From positions 12,464,501 to 12,528,500 of the forward strand of contig JAIVEN010000012.1 of assembly GCA_026686845.1 (NCBI GenBank): DNA of 64,000 nucleotides, given 5' to 3'. Positions 37,702 through 49,434 of the stretch are shown in pieces (the first letter of the stretch is position 1; every line of letters starts with the position of its first letter). The position numbers were made by a program, and so were the translations under genes. The DNA is from Adenanthera pavonina. Its lineage: Eukaryota > Streptophyta > Magnoliopsida > Fabales > Fabaceae. A model generated the notes under the pieces. The model was not told where the DNA came from and searched no databases. It saw only the letters and a program-made list of their open reading frames with translations.

Positions 37702-39264
37702 TGTTAGATATGTTGGCTTCCCAAGAAGGGGGTGAATTGAAAAGATTAAAATTTTCTGCAAAAGTATAAGAGAGCAGTAAAAGCAAAAATGATAGTAAAA
37801 TAGAGTATAAAGTATATCTAAGTGAAAAACAAGATAAGGGAAGTGAAGACACAAATAATTATCCTGATTTGGTCTCTTTCTCTTGATCTACATCCAGTTC
37901 TCAAACTAACACTTGAGATTTTCCACTATCTTGCAAGAATTTGGTGGACCTCTTGCAATGCCTCAATACAGCTTGATGCTCTATTCCAAGAGCTTATAAT
38001 CTCACTCTCTGCACTCTAACTAAGTGCTTCCTAAATCCCTTATGAAATCCCTTTATAAGAAAATCTTTCTTCCAGATGAAGATAAGATTGATTACAGCAA
38101 GTAAACTCTCTAATTTAAAGTGTATATAAAAGTTGAAGTATAAGATATGAAGTATGTGACGGCAGAAGACTTTGATTCAAGAATTTTGCAGAACTTCAGT
38201 ATATACAATGTAAATTCGTTAACCACATTTTCAAATGAAGTTCTATTTATAGATTTATGTTTTAACTATTCGTTAGAGACAAGATCTAGTCATTAGAGAC
38301 ATTACCCAATGGTTACTCTATAAAACTATCCATTCATCAATCGCATTAAATGCGTCTAACATCCAAAGTTCAAATTTTTGGGAGCCAACAGATGAATTTC
38401 ATAGAGACTGTATGCTAAAGACTTTAATGTTGAACTTTGAAGTTCGTCTGTTCTAAAGCAAAATTTGAATTTTCATTTTTGACAAATATTTCTATGTTGG
38501 AACATATGAATTTTCAAGTTTAAAGTACTTCTAGTAAGTGTGAACAGTTGTTCCATATTACTATAGTGCCTTCAAAGTTCAAATTTTGGTGTCCAAAATT
38601 CATCTGTCATTGTGCAACTTAATATAGCACAAAAGTTCTTCTTTTGAAATTCGATTGTTCAAATACCAATGTTCATTTGTCAGAGAGATCTCTTATCAGA
38701 CTTAATTCAAAGTTCGAATTTATGAAAAATGAAGTTCGTTTGTCAAAAGAGCATTTGAACAGACTTATAAACTATCTTTCCAAAGTTTGAATTTTTTAAA
38801 ATCAAAGTTCGTCTGTCAAAGGACTGACTTGTAACTCTTTTCAAACTTTACTTTCAGATGAATTTTGACATATCTTTAGATGAATTTTTCATAGTTTGTA
38901 TTTTACTCAAAATTCAAATTTACAAAGATGAAATCCATCTGTTAAAGGGACCTCTTCAATCCGAAGTTCAAATTTCAGATATCAAAATTCGAATTTTCAA
39001 AATAACATATCAAATTTAACACTTCAAAATTCGTTTAATAGTGGGTATTTTTAAAATACTTCATGAGTTATTGTAAAAACACATTTTTAAAACATTTGTG
39101 TACAAGATCAAAACCTTTTACTCATGTGAATACAATAAGAAATCCTATATCTAATCTTAAACTCATTTTTCTTGGATTTTTTCACTTGAGATCTTTTGTA
39201 TACCTTTCATATCTTCTTCCCAAGCTCCAGTTGGTTTGGAATCATCAAAACACTTGATTCAACA
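37702..39264 (-). mobile_element. Copia LTR, family C, 3' LTR (copy 3)
   Basis: On the + strand this begins TGTTAGATATGTTGGCTTCC and ends CACTTGATTCAACA. Transcription orientation is minus, because the TATA-like box reads TATAAATA on the minus strand near 38242-38251. It is followed on the right by a polypurine tract (minus strand) and an ORF, which identifies it as the 3' LTR of an element lying to the right. The motif CATCTGTCA / CGTCTGTCA with AAAATTCGAATTT partners occurs many times. The five bases left of it are TTTAC, and the partner site is not in the window. Confidence 0.85.
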
Positions 39265-39290
39265 TTCTCCCCCTTTTGATGATAACAAAA
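39265..39290 (-). other. Polypurine tract of the family-C copia element
   Basis: On the minus strand this reads TTTGTTATCATCAAAAGGGG followed by GAGAA and then the LTR start TGTTGAATC. A purine run directly before the 3' LTR primes plus-strand synthesis in LTR retroelements. The ATCATCAAAAGGGGGAGAAT context is typical of Sirevirus-type copia elements. Confidence 0.8.
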
Positions 39291-39532
39291 TAACTTGCAA
39301 ACTGGATTAGTGCTTGTGTTTGCTTTAAAGAGCTCCCCCTCAACATATGCATTAAAATTCAAAGATAAGAGCAGCATGTACAACATATCAAATAGAGAAT
39401 CTCATTAATTCATTCAAAGTTTCAGTATAGAGATATGACATTGCAAACATATAATTCAAAGGCAAGAATATCATTCATTAAAAAAAATATAAACAGTTAA
39501 TACAAGAAAGACCAAACAATCCTAAGATCTAA

Positions 39533-40287
39533 TCATTTCTTCTTGGGCTTGGATTTCTTGCTGTAGGACTTGCCAGATGGTTCTTCAACAGTTTTCACAG
39601 TTTGCTCAGATGACTTCTCCCCCTTTTTGGCATCATCAGGAATTTGAACATGTATAGCAGGAGGATGTATCTGGGATATTGGAATTGCTCGAAGAGGCAC
39701 AGGGACAAAAGATATATCAGGATTAATCTCAGGAAGAGGCACAGGACTAGAGGTTACAGGCAGATCATCTTTAGGTTGATCATCCTCAGCATCTCCAATT
39801 ATTTCCTCAACTTCCTTCTGAAGATTATCAAATCTAACCCTTCGTGCTAAGGTCATGCCATATTAAGGAGATGAGAGTTGAAGAGCAGGAGTAGGGAACA
39901 TCTCATCAAGCCTTTGTTTTTGAGCTTGCACAATAGCATCATGTGCAATAGCTTCAAGATCCATGTAAGGTACAATGCTTTTGTCCTCATTTAGGACAGC
40001 TTGTATGAATGGTGCAGTAAAGACGGCTGCCACCAGTTTCTCCACTTACTCAGATTCTTGAATAGAAAGAATTGAATCTTGAGTGTCTTCAGCAATAGGC
40101 TCAGGGGAACCTGCTTCTTAAGGTTCCTCTTCCTTTATGCCATAGTCCAAGGGTAGACCAGGGTTTACCTCATTGCTGGAGGCCTGTGGTATGGCCAAAG
40201 TGCTAGCAGTCTCAGTAGCATGTATATCATCATCTGGTTCAGGGGAGGCTAGCATAAAAAGACTTAGAGGTGCAGGAGTAGGAGACC
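39533..40287 (-). pseudogene. Post-pol ORF of a Sirevirus-like copia element, truncated
   Basis: A single minus-strand frame runs from 40287 down to a stop at 39533, broken by three stop codons (TAA at about 40118-40120, 40046-40048 and 39863-39865). It encodes an acidic, proline-rich protein ending in a basic tail (SYSKKSKPKKK). Readable stretches include FTAPFIQAVLNEDKSIVPYM, RVRFDNLQKEVEEIIGDAED and VTSSPVPLPEINPDISFVPV. It lies between the expected pol and the polypurine tract, where Sireviruses carry an extra env-like or unknown ORF. I see no signal peptide or transmembrane segment in the surviving part, so an envelope role is unsupported. The N-terminal side is cut at 40287 by the TGTAACAC end of a gypsy LTR. 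Confidence 0.65.
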
Positions 40288-43200
40288 TGTAACACCTCTT
40301 TTATGAGCCCATTTCCCATGTGTTTAACCATTTTAAAGTCTATTTATATCATAGTAGGATCTTGAATCACAATAAATGCCATAAAATTTTTTTTCCAATT
40401 TTGGTTACTATTTATTTAATTGAATTTATTTATTCCGATTAAACTTTGGAAAATCATAACTAAATCAATAAAAATCAAATGCATGTGATTCAAGTCTCTA
40501 TGGATAGCTTATAACTTTATCTACATGGAAAAAATATAAGTTAGAGAAATGATAGTATTGATCTGTATAGCAAACTCTGTGAAATTTCACAATTTATACG
40601 AAAACTGCAAAATAATCCTTTTAATTGGGATTAAATATAAAAATCTGCCAAATATTGCACACACACCCAATCTGAGTGATCTTTGGATCATTGGAGAGCT
40701 CTTCATGTCTACTTTTAAATCATATACATCATTTATACTTTATACATTAAAAGTTCAAATAGTGGCATGTTTACTCTACATAGGTCAAGATGACATTTTA
40801 CCTCTTACTACTTTGCCAAACAAAAGCCATGAAATATTTACATGGTCATATATCATTTTTATACAATACCATACTCTAGCTAAGACCTAAGACATCATAA
40901 AAACTTGAAGAAATATACTTAACATCACATTTACAAAATTACACAAAAGGTCAAAGCTCATGACCATTGCTAGCATTATCAAGTTAATGGCCAAATTCTT
41001 TCTCCTTTCTCTTCTCTTCCTTGGTGGTCTTGCCATTGTTGCTACCTATTCATGATTAATATTTGGGAGGGTGAGATTCAAAGAATCTCACTAGTTAACA
41101 CTCAACATGCCATCACATCATCACATTAAGCATGAAAACATAAAGATAACATATTTTGAATACATTAACACATTTACGTCATATGAATTCATAAAATTTA
41201 CGATAAAGTTTCATTTTAAAAAATGGACATCCCAGGGTCTCAATGCCCCTCAATCAACTCAGCTAATACACATAAATCACCTCAAAATATCATTGCAATC
41301 ATATGACAAGGTATAAAGCACATTGAAAACAAACATGGTAATATAATGTTAGTATGGGAAATTAACTATCTTATGATGCTCCCTTGCTCTCCAAACTTGG
41401 TATGCCACTTCTTGAGACTCTTAACACTTACTTGAACCTAATCATATCATCATTGAACCAATTTAGCCATTGATTTTTCAGAATTATACAATACCATAAT
41501 ACTAAAACCCAAATTTTTCACTTAGCTTTCCTTTGATCTTTCTTTGTACAACACACTTGTTCTTAAGGTTTTGGACCATGGGGAATCCATTTTTGAGGTC
41601 AAAATCATGAAATTCCAAATCTAAATACTCCCCCTGTTCTAACCGAAATTGTCTCAAAATGTTTGAAAAAAATTTCCTTCAAATCACTTCAAACCATCCA
41701 TGGATTCATGCTTCTAGTATCTAGTCTATGCTTTTTCCTAAGTTTAATGGTCCAAAACTCATTTCTATTGCTAAATCACATTTTGGCTGAAACCCTAAGA
41801 TGGAAAGGAAGCAAACTAAACCATAGAACATGCTTTGAAAGCCATAGATAGTAAGCTTAAGTTGGTAGTATGCAAGCTTACCAAGTTGTGCTTTCCTTTT
41901 CCTTTGATTCCTCTTCCTTTTTCTCTTCCTTCTTCATCCCTTTTCTTGCTTTTTTCTGGTCTGTTTTGGGCTGCTGGTCACGTGTGAAATGGTGAGAAAA
42001 GAGAAGGGTTTAAGTGGTTAATTAAGTGGCTAATGATGTAGCTAATCATGGTTACTTTTCCTAACCCTTGATTACTTTTATTTTTACATGCTTCTTCAAG
42101 AAGTATTCCAAAATAATATATTACTACTTTGTGTCACATGGGTGCAGAAAAGTCACGCATGGGAGAGGTTAAGGTGTCCAAAAATTGCTCAATTTTCCTG
42201 ATCCAGATATACCTCAATTCAGGTACTTTTTAACTATACCGATAAATTTCCTTTTACAGTAACTTTGCATTTTTGGGCTACAGGCAGGGACGGAGCCAGC
42301 ACTTAAAATCTGGGGAGGCCAAGCTTTTAAATATTAATTTATCTATATTATTAATTTAATTTTTAACATTTATCATAATTATTTTTTAAAAATAATTTAT
42401 TGTTTAAAAGGGAGCATCAGATAACCAATCATGCATAATTATATAATATTTAAAAAACTAAAACAAATACAAAGTGAAACCACATATACCATTTAATATA
42501 TTAATTTTAAAGAAAAAAAAGATAGCAAAACATAAAAGATGATACGCGTACGTTGCGTATATAGATAAATATTTTACTTTAATTTATTGAGATACTTGAA
42601 ATCACCTTTGATGATATATGGTGTTACAGTGGATAATATGTATCTTAGGATATTAAATATCTCAGATTAGTTAGATATATATTGCAACAGACTAATATCC
42701 ATAATCTATAACAATCCTTACTTATTTCCTTTCTATAAGAGAAAGAAAGCTAAATAAGGGCCTCTATGTGTTGACCAATTTTTGGTTCAGTTCATATTAT
42801 AAAACATCTCAACCAACATAACATATATAGCTTCTATCAAAGGAGAAGTAATAAAACTGATTATTTTATTAAATTGATAAGCGTTACGATGGACTTTCTC
42901 AACACAAGGTAATTGAAATTATTAGATATTAATATATAAATATATGAGTACAGCAGGATTTTGAGAGGACCAAATCTTTCCATTATATGATGAGAAGGAG
43001 GGGGTGGGGGAGACCATGGCTCCCCCAAGTCCCCCTTCCTTCCGTCCTTGGCTACAACACTATTCTAATTTTATTTTTATATTTCCATAATTATTCTATC
43101 CCAAATGGTATCTTTGTATGACCCAGTTTCTTTTTAACCATCGGTAGGGCCCACGGTTTACTTTATAGGTTTACTATTACTTTTGAGCACTTGACACTGA

Positions 43201-43602
43201 TTATTTCTTTATTCTTGAACATTAACCCTCAGTATCATATACCATTGGACTTCTCTCGTTGAGGGCTTCGTTTTGATAGTAATTTTACATGTTTACAAAA
43301 TTGCCCTTGACCTAGGTTAAATTATAATTTCTGAAACTTTCGAGTCATTAGGTGTAATTTCCCAAAGGCTTTTCTATTTCTTTCTCTACGTAATTTTTGA
43401 TAATTTTGGGACGTGGATGTCATTTTTATATTTCTTTAGGGGCAAAAATATAATTTTCTCATCCAACCGAAAAAAATATCTTTGCCCTATTTCACGCAAA
43501 ATGGTGTCTGTTCGTTTTCGCGAATTCCTTGTACATTTTACATTATCATTAATTATGTCCTTTTTCATTACTTAGTATCCGGTGAAATTTTGGGATATTA
43601 CA
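40288..43602 (-). mobile_element. LTR B, 3' LTR of a Ty3/gypsy (Del/Tekay-type) element
   Basis: On the + strand this runs from TGTAACACCTC to GGGATATTACA. The minus-strand polypurine tract and integrase end lie just to its right, so this is a 3' LTR. It aligns along its length with the solo copy at 34113-37673 (shared CCATTTCCCATG, GACATCC and AATCATGAAATTC phrases). It contains a hAT-like insertion at 42285-43050; without that the LTR is about 2.5 kb, shorter than the solo copy, so it also has deletions. It interrupts the copia ORF at 40287. Confidence 0.85.
42285..43050. mobile_element. hAT-like non-autonomous element nested in LTR B
   Basis: The left end CAGGGACGGAGCCAGC and the inverted right end CAAGGACGGAAGGAAG form short terminal inverted repeats. 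The flanks are GCTACAGG (42277-42284) and GCTACAAC (43051-43058), an 8-bp duplication with six matches. The interior is AT-rich with no transposase, and GGGGGAGACCATGGCTCCCC near the right end is locally palindromic. Confidence 0.65.
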
Positions 43603-44240
43603 TTTCTACCCACCTTAAATTAAATTTCGTCCTCGAAATTTAAAACATACCTTATCTAAATAATGCTGAATACTTTTGTCGCATGTGTGACTCTATCTCC
43701 CATGTTGTTTCTTCTGTAAATAAGCCTTTCCAAACCACCTTTACTAGAGGAATGCCTTTGTTCCTCAGCTATTTGACTCGATAATCTACTATTCTTTCAG
43801 GTAATACATTAAACTAAAAATTATCTTGTAAGTCAATATATTCATATTCTATAATATGTGAAGGGTCTGATTGATATTTTTTTAATTGGAAGACATGGAA
43901 GACACTATGAATTTGGCTTAGATTTGGTGGTGGGGCTAACTGGTAAGCTCCAGGTCCATCTTTTGAAAGGATTTCAAAAGGTCTAATATACTTGGGACTA
44001 AGTTTTTTTATTTTGAGAGATCGACCAACTCCAATTATAGGAGATACTTTAAGAAATATATGGTTTCCTACTTCAAATTTCAATGGCTTTCTTCTTTGAT
44101 CTGCATAACTCTTTTGTCTACTTTAAGCCGTTAATAACTTTTTCTTTATCATTTCAATCTATCTGGAAGTTTTACATGTTAATTTCCAAAACTGTTCCAC
44201 CAAACTCTGACAATTTGATATACTAAAGATTTAGTAACGT
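43603..44240 (-). pseudogene. Ty3/gypsy integrase C-terminal remnant
   Basis: The minus-strand frame 44083-43814 reads HIFLKVSPIIGVGRSLKIKK, then KLSPKYIRPFEILSKDGPGA, then NLSQIHSVFHVFQLKKYQSD. This is the C-terminal integrase signature of Del/Tekay-type chromoviruses (LKVSP...KLSPRYIGPFEIL...VFHVSxLRKY). The family usually has a chromodomain after it, but the frame stops at the expected place without a clear one. Between it and the LTR is the conserved tail AAATTTCGAGGACGAAATTT (minus strand) and a purine-rich tract. Upstream integrase, RT and gag are absent, so the element is truncated near 44200. Confidence 0.85.
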
Positions 44241-44774
44241 GTTCTGTCTAGTAGACATATACTCTTGTGAAATTTATATGCATGAAAACTAGACAGATAG
44301 CGCCTTCAAATAACACGAAGAATGCACAAAATGGTTTAGTATAAATGGGGATATGATTTTCTAAGTTTAAGGTTCAGAATCTAGACAAAAACTGAAAATA
44401 TGAATGAACAGTAAATCTAAATGAATAAATTATATGAACCTGAGTGATAAATGTTTAGTTTCTCATAAAGATCTATATCTAAGCTATTTTTAGAGACTTG
44501 TAGTATATTGATATGAATTTTGTATATTTAGATATAAATTTTGGAAAATAAGTCTGCAAATGGGTGAACAATGCCCACAAACATTTTTGTAATAACAATT
44601 TTTGAAAATTAAGTGGTTCTAGTTTCTAAATAGCTCTAGGATGCTTCCACAAGACATAAAGCATGGGAAAGATAGATGAAATATAAGATGTGACACTCTA
44701 GTCCTACATAATTCCAATCATACCCTTCCAATAATCCTAAACATGGTTTTGGAACAATTAATATACTACCCGAT

Positions 44775-45520
44775 GGCTGAAAACCTTTGGAAGAGTCCGA
44801 TCAAACTAGATGTTTGGCATCAGTTCAAAGACACCATACAAAGGAGTGGGTGTCGTGGAATTTCAAGAATGAAGCTGGTCATTCTTTCACGAAAAAGGTA
44901 GCTTTGAGTTCCCTATTTGCCTATGTTTGCTGGGAAATATGGACTCTCAGATGCGAGAAAGTTTTTGCCTCAAAGAATATCAACACTAATATCCCAGCAT
45001 GACAATTCTTCACAAAGCATCTGTTGATAAAACATTTGAAGAGCTGCCAGTTTCTTTGAAGGAGAATGGATCAGTTACTTGTAATCAAATGACCCCTGTA
45101 CGTATAGACTTGATGTGACTAGTGTTATGGATAGGGAAGTGTTGAGGTATTTTGCTGGCATTATAAGAGACCACAATGCCGAATGGAAGCTGGGTTTTGG
45201 GTCCTGCTGTGGAACCTATCCTCCTTCCATCACTGTTGCTCTTGGTATAACAAAAGGATTAAAGCTTAACTTGCTGGGATAGAGGGTGGGATAATGTGCT
45301 TGTATACACTGACTGTGTGGACGCAGTAATCTCCTCACGAGATCTTACAATGAACTTCATCCTTATCAGGAAACTTTATACAATGTCAGTAGGCTGTGGT
45401 CTAGGCTTCGAAACATCTCTTTTCATTTTGTGATGAGGGAAACCATCTTGTACTCTCACAGGACAGGTAGTCACATTCAAAACAACGACATTGATTTTTG
45501 TATCTTCGAATAACCCTCAC
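44775..45520 (+). pseudogene. RNase H-domain remnant of a plant LINE-type protein
   Basis: 44787-45002 reads EWVSWNFKNEAGHSFTKK and then FAYVCWEIWTLRCEKVFASK, the linker that precedes RNase H in plant non-LTR reverse-transcriptase proteins. After stops, about 45123-45275 reads YFAGIIRDHNAEWKLGFGSC and continues toward ALGITKGLKLNLL, the start of a plant RNase H-like domain (GxIRDxxGxWxxGF). The catalytic acidic residues downstream are partly visible near 45300 (YTDCVDAV) in another frame. Several frameshifts make it inactive. It is a separate family from the TTG-tailed LINEs in the two genes. Confidence 0.7.
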
Positions 45521-45599
45521 CTTGATGCTAGAAGGTAGCAGATGATGAAAGGTGAATGTAAATATTTGCTATATTTTTACCTACTTTATATGAAGGAAT

Positions 45600-46586
45600 C
45601 CCTTTCCACTAAAAAATAGATCTAAAAAGAGAAAAAAATTATTTTATGATTAGATTTCATCAAAATTAATAAATAAATAAACAAAATGAATAAGTGTTTT
45701 AACAAATAATTGTATAATTATTAAATTAAAAAAAAAAAGCAACTTAAAGTCGGTCTCTCATATAACATTACAAAAAATTTATAATAGATGAAGTAAATCT
45801 TAGTGGGAAATAAGTTTTGGGCGAGGGGAGGGGGGACTTTAATACAATTTTAAAAAGTTAAAAATTTTATTAAATAATTCAAATAATCTCATCAATCTTC
45901 AAAAAAATAAATGAAAAGTTATATACAACTTTACTCTTCATTTCTTTCTCAATAAGCAATCCACCATAACCCCCCCCTCTCTCTCTCTATATTTTTAATT
46001 TTTAATTGTCTCATCTCATCTCTCCCTTTTCAACTCATTGACTCCATCTTTCATTAACACCTCCCACCCCAAAGAGGAAGAGGAAATCCAAAGTTCTCTT
46101 GCTCCATCTTTCCCTGACAACTCCATCTTTTGGTGGGTTCAAAATTGTAAGATGAATGGGGTCATAATAACAGAAAGCCAATGGCTATGTATTTGTAAAT
46201 CCACTAAACACAATCTCGGTTTGCCACTGGTTAAACTATTAAGATCACAATGGTTGAGGTTCATTGATTTAACTATAGTTAAATTATGATTGAACCAGTA
46301 GTAACCAATAGCAATAAAATTAATATATCTTTGATTTTATATGTAATAAATTGTATAGAAAATTAAAGAAAAAACTATTACTAATAAATTTTATAACTTA
46401 ATATTTAAATATAAATAATTTAATATTTCCCCATAATTACAAAATAAATTTAAAATAGTTAACTAATAATTCATCATCATATTATTTATAAAGTAAATTT
46501 ATAATTATTAATAATTATGTATGATAATAATGCTTTTAACTTACTTTGATCAGTTTAGTCCAATTATTATAATAATGGTTATGGTA
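45600..46586. other. Intergenic, nothing recognised
   Basis: AT-rich with a C/T-rich strip near 45971-46030. The ORF at 46038-46289 has no recognisable domain. Confidence 0.5.
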
Positions 46587-46840
46587 TACTCTTTGTTTCT
46601 AAATATAAGATATAAAAGATGAGTTTTTTTTTTTTGGTAAATATAAGATATACGGAGGGTTGTCTAGTGTATTTATAGCTTTTCCTCCTCAATTTTGTCC
46701 TCACATAAATATAAGTGAGTTTCATGATATTACATTAAATAGGAGCTTTTTAATAAATTATTTTAAATTTCAGACAAATTTAATGCATTTCTTGATCCGT
46801 GTTTTTTTTTTGTATCTTATATTTAAAAATAGAGGGAGTA
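46587..46840. mobile_element. Stowaway-like MITE
   Basis: The left end TACTCTTTGTTTCTAAATAT and the inverted right end TACTCCCTCTATTTTTAAAT share the CTCCCTC-xTTTxTAAATATAAG pattern of plant mariner MITEs. TA lies at each edge (46587-46588 and 46839-46840). About 250 bp, AT-rich, no coding sequence. Confidence 0.75.
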
Positions 46841-47960
46841 TAAATTATAAAAAATATTCATTAATGTAAAAGTTTACTATAAATTAACAAAACTATATAA
46901 ATTAACAAAACTACTCTAATTTAATAAATATATGTTGTAATTAAAAGAGAGAAGGAGACATTAAAAGTAGTAAAACATAAAAAAAGGTATAGCTATAAAA
47001 AAAATTGATTGTGCCTTGAAATTATAAAACAAAATTTTTTAAACAAAATAAAAAAAATGTAAAACAAGAGTTTCAAAATTGTGGAAGTAGTAGTTATAGC
47101 CAATCAAATTCTAATTGAAGCTTTTAATGCAAATTTGAATTAAAAAGTAGAAAATTTTAATTTGCTGACATGATATGGTGACCAACATAAATAAACCATA
47201 TCATCCATATTATTTTGATTTTTGAGTCATTGGACATGTGCCACTCACCTTTATTTTTATATATATTTTTATGAGAGATCTAAATTATTAAAATTATTGA
47301 TCAAGCATTGAAAAAATTGGCCATCTTGGATGTAAAATGTTATGTATGTAAAAAGAAAATATATAAAGATGTGATTGAAAAATACGTCTCATTTCTCATT
47401 TTGGGATGCAATACTTCTCATGTCTTCCAAAAATGGTAATGAAAACATATATATTATCTAATAATAATAACGATAATTTTTAGAAGAATGATATAATGAG
47501 TATCCAAAATTTAAATTTAAATCGTGAAAGCTCCGTGAACTTATTTATTTGATCACTTTGCGATACAAAATCACATAAAAGACTTTTTTGTGCTGTTTTC
47601 ACAACAGGACACTCAAACCCTCACTTTGTTTCAGGTGAGATTCTATATTCTCTGTTATTCTATGATACCTTTCCCAAGTTGAATTTTGAGAGGATTTTCC
47701 TCCGCAACAAATCTGGTTACATATATGATATAATATGATTTTATATAATATAATATGATTTTATCTTTTATTTTAAATTACAATCTCAACTAAATACTAT
47801 GAATTTTTTTGGTTATAAAACCAAATAATATTGTCATTAAAAAAAAAAGACAAACCGGTCTTGAGGCAACCACGACGATTCAACGATTTGGAGCAATTTT
47901 TTAACCTTTCAATATCTACATGACGTCGTTTTGCAGTTTTTTTTATTTAAATTGTTGAAC
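46841..47960. other. AT-rich upstream region of the MYCBP-like gene
   Basis: Mostly low-complexity A and T runs with no transposon ends that I can define. The promoter of the following gene should lie in the last few hundred bases, but I see no TATA box that clearly decides a start. Confidence 0.4.
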
Positions 47961-47966
47961 ACTAAA

Positions 47967-48133
47967 ATGGGAAATCAGGTTCTGATCAGCCAGTCGCAGA
48001 AAGCTCACCACATTGCTCCGTCAGCCTCCGGCAATATCCGTCACCGTCAGCCTCCGCGTGTCCGCCCTCAGCCTTCAGCCCTCCACCATCGCTGCATCTC
48101 TCCCCGAACCGGCAAGGGAGTCTTCTTTTCAAG
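47967..48133 (+). other. Probable 5' exon of the MYCBP-like gene (UTR or first coding exon)
   Basis: A GC-rich island in AT-rich DNA ends in AAG/GTGAGT (donor at 48134), a strong plant 5' splice site. If joined to the 49435 exon at 48133, none of the ATGs here gives the right frame. Using the weaker donor CAG/GTTCTG at 47979, the ATG at 47967 would give MGNQ in frame. A third option is ATG at 48875 with a donor at 48899, giving MDLDEDYG in frame. The sequence alone does not choose among them. Confidence 0.5.
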
Positions 48134-49434
48134 GTGAGTGTCTTGTTCTTAATCTTTATCAGCGTCTTCATTCTTCAACCCAATCCGGCGCTGAATCTCT
48201 CGGTTGCTCTCTTGATCGTGGCTTTTATTTGTCATTTCCAAAATGGTGCTTATCATTTCCATTTGGATGTGACTCGGTGGTTCAAGACGTTGAATATTCT
48301 TTCGAGGAAAGGAGAACTGGGTTTGTGCTGTGTTAGCATGATTTTTTTTGGGGTTTTCGATTTAATTAATCGGGTAGAGAAACTGTTAAGTCAATTGTAA
48401 TTGGCTTCCCAATTATGTACATAGTCTATCATGTTGTCTATACTAGAATTTTTCTTTCTGGAAACTGTTTTGCTGTCTTGCACGTTTCTGTGCATAATAC
48501 AGATATTCATGATTCTTTGGTGTCAGTTGGGTCCAATGCCAATACAGATATGCATTATTCTTTATATAGATATAACTTTCTTGAACTTACAGAAGCCGTA
48601 TATTGTTTGTCGAAATGTTGAAGTTGTGAATTTTATTGTGGGTTAAACCCAAATATTCTCTCTCTGTTTATATACATTTGCAGTACTGTTGAAATAATCT
48701 TAACTTTTTCATTTTCTCTGTATTTTTTATCTGAGTGTATGGTTATATATCCTTTGAATTTTCCTAGTTTGTTTAGCATTAGCTTTCGCTGAGTTTAGGG
48801 TGTATTCTGTTTTTTAATTCTTGTTGAATAAGTTGTGGATGCATATTAGAGTTGTATAAGTTACTTGTATGATTATGGATTTGGATGAAGACTACGGAGT
48901 ATGGACAGATATTGCCTTTTTTTTATGATAACGGGTATTTTTTTTTTTAATTTTAACTATATGTTATTTGAAATATATTAATTTAATTATGATTGGTTTG
49001 ACCATAGTTTGACACAATCTGACTATTAAACTGTGAATTAGTACTTCAACCGGTTTAATGACCAGTCTAGTTTCTTTAACACTAGAGAAAGTAAACTATT
49101 TAATTTTTTTGATAGATAAAATACTTAAATCTGATCTAGGCCTCCAGGCTCAGATCTGCTCATGCTGGAAGAATGGATAAATAAAAAAGAACTGGAAAAC
49201 ACAGGTAATTGCATTTACATGGTCCTCCACTCCGACCATCACCAAAACCAGGATTTGAGTTTTTGAAGGAAAGCAGATCACGATGCCATACAAAGAGGTT
49301 ATAACCTCTCTCTCTCTTTTTCTCTGTGTGTGTGTTTAAATTCTGATTATCAAAATAATGAAAGTGTACAATGTTTGATATTCTGAGAACCAGTGATTCA
49401 TTAATTTCATAACTCACTATGAATACGAATTCAG

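Noticed and set aside
39644..39850. Plus-strand ORF of 68 codons
   Set aside because: Shadow of the minus-strand copia 3' ORF.
48013..48646. Four overlapping plus-strand ORFs after the GC-rich exon
   Set aside because: They read through the strong donor at 48134 into an intron and carry no domain.
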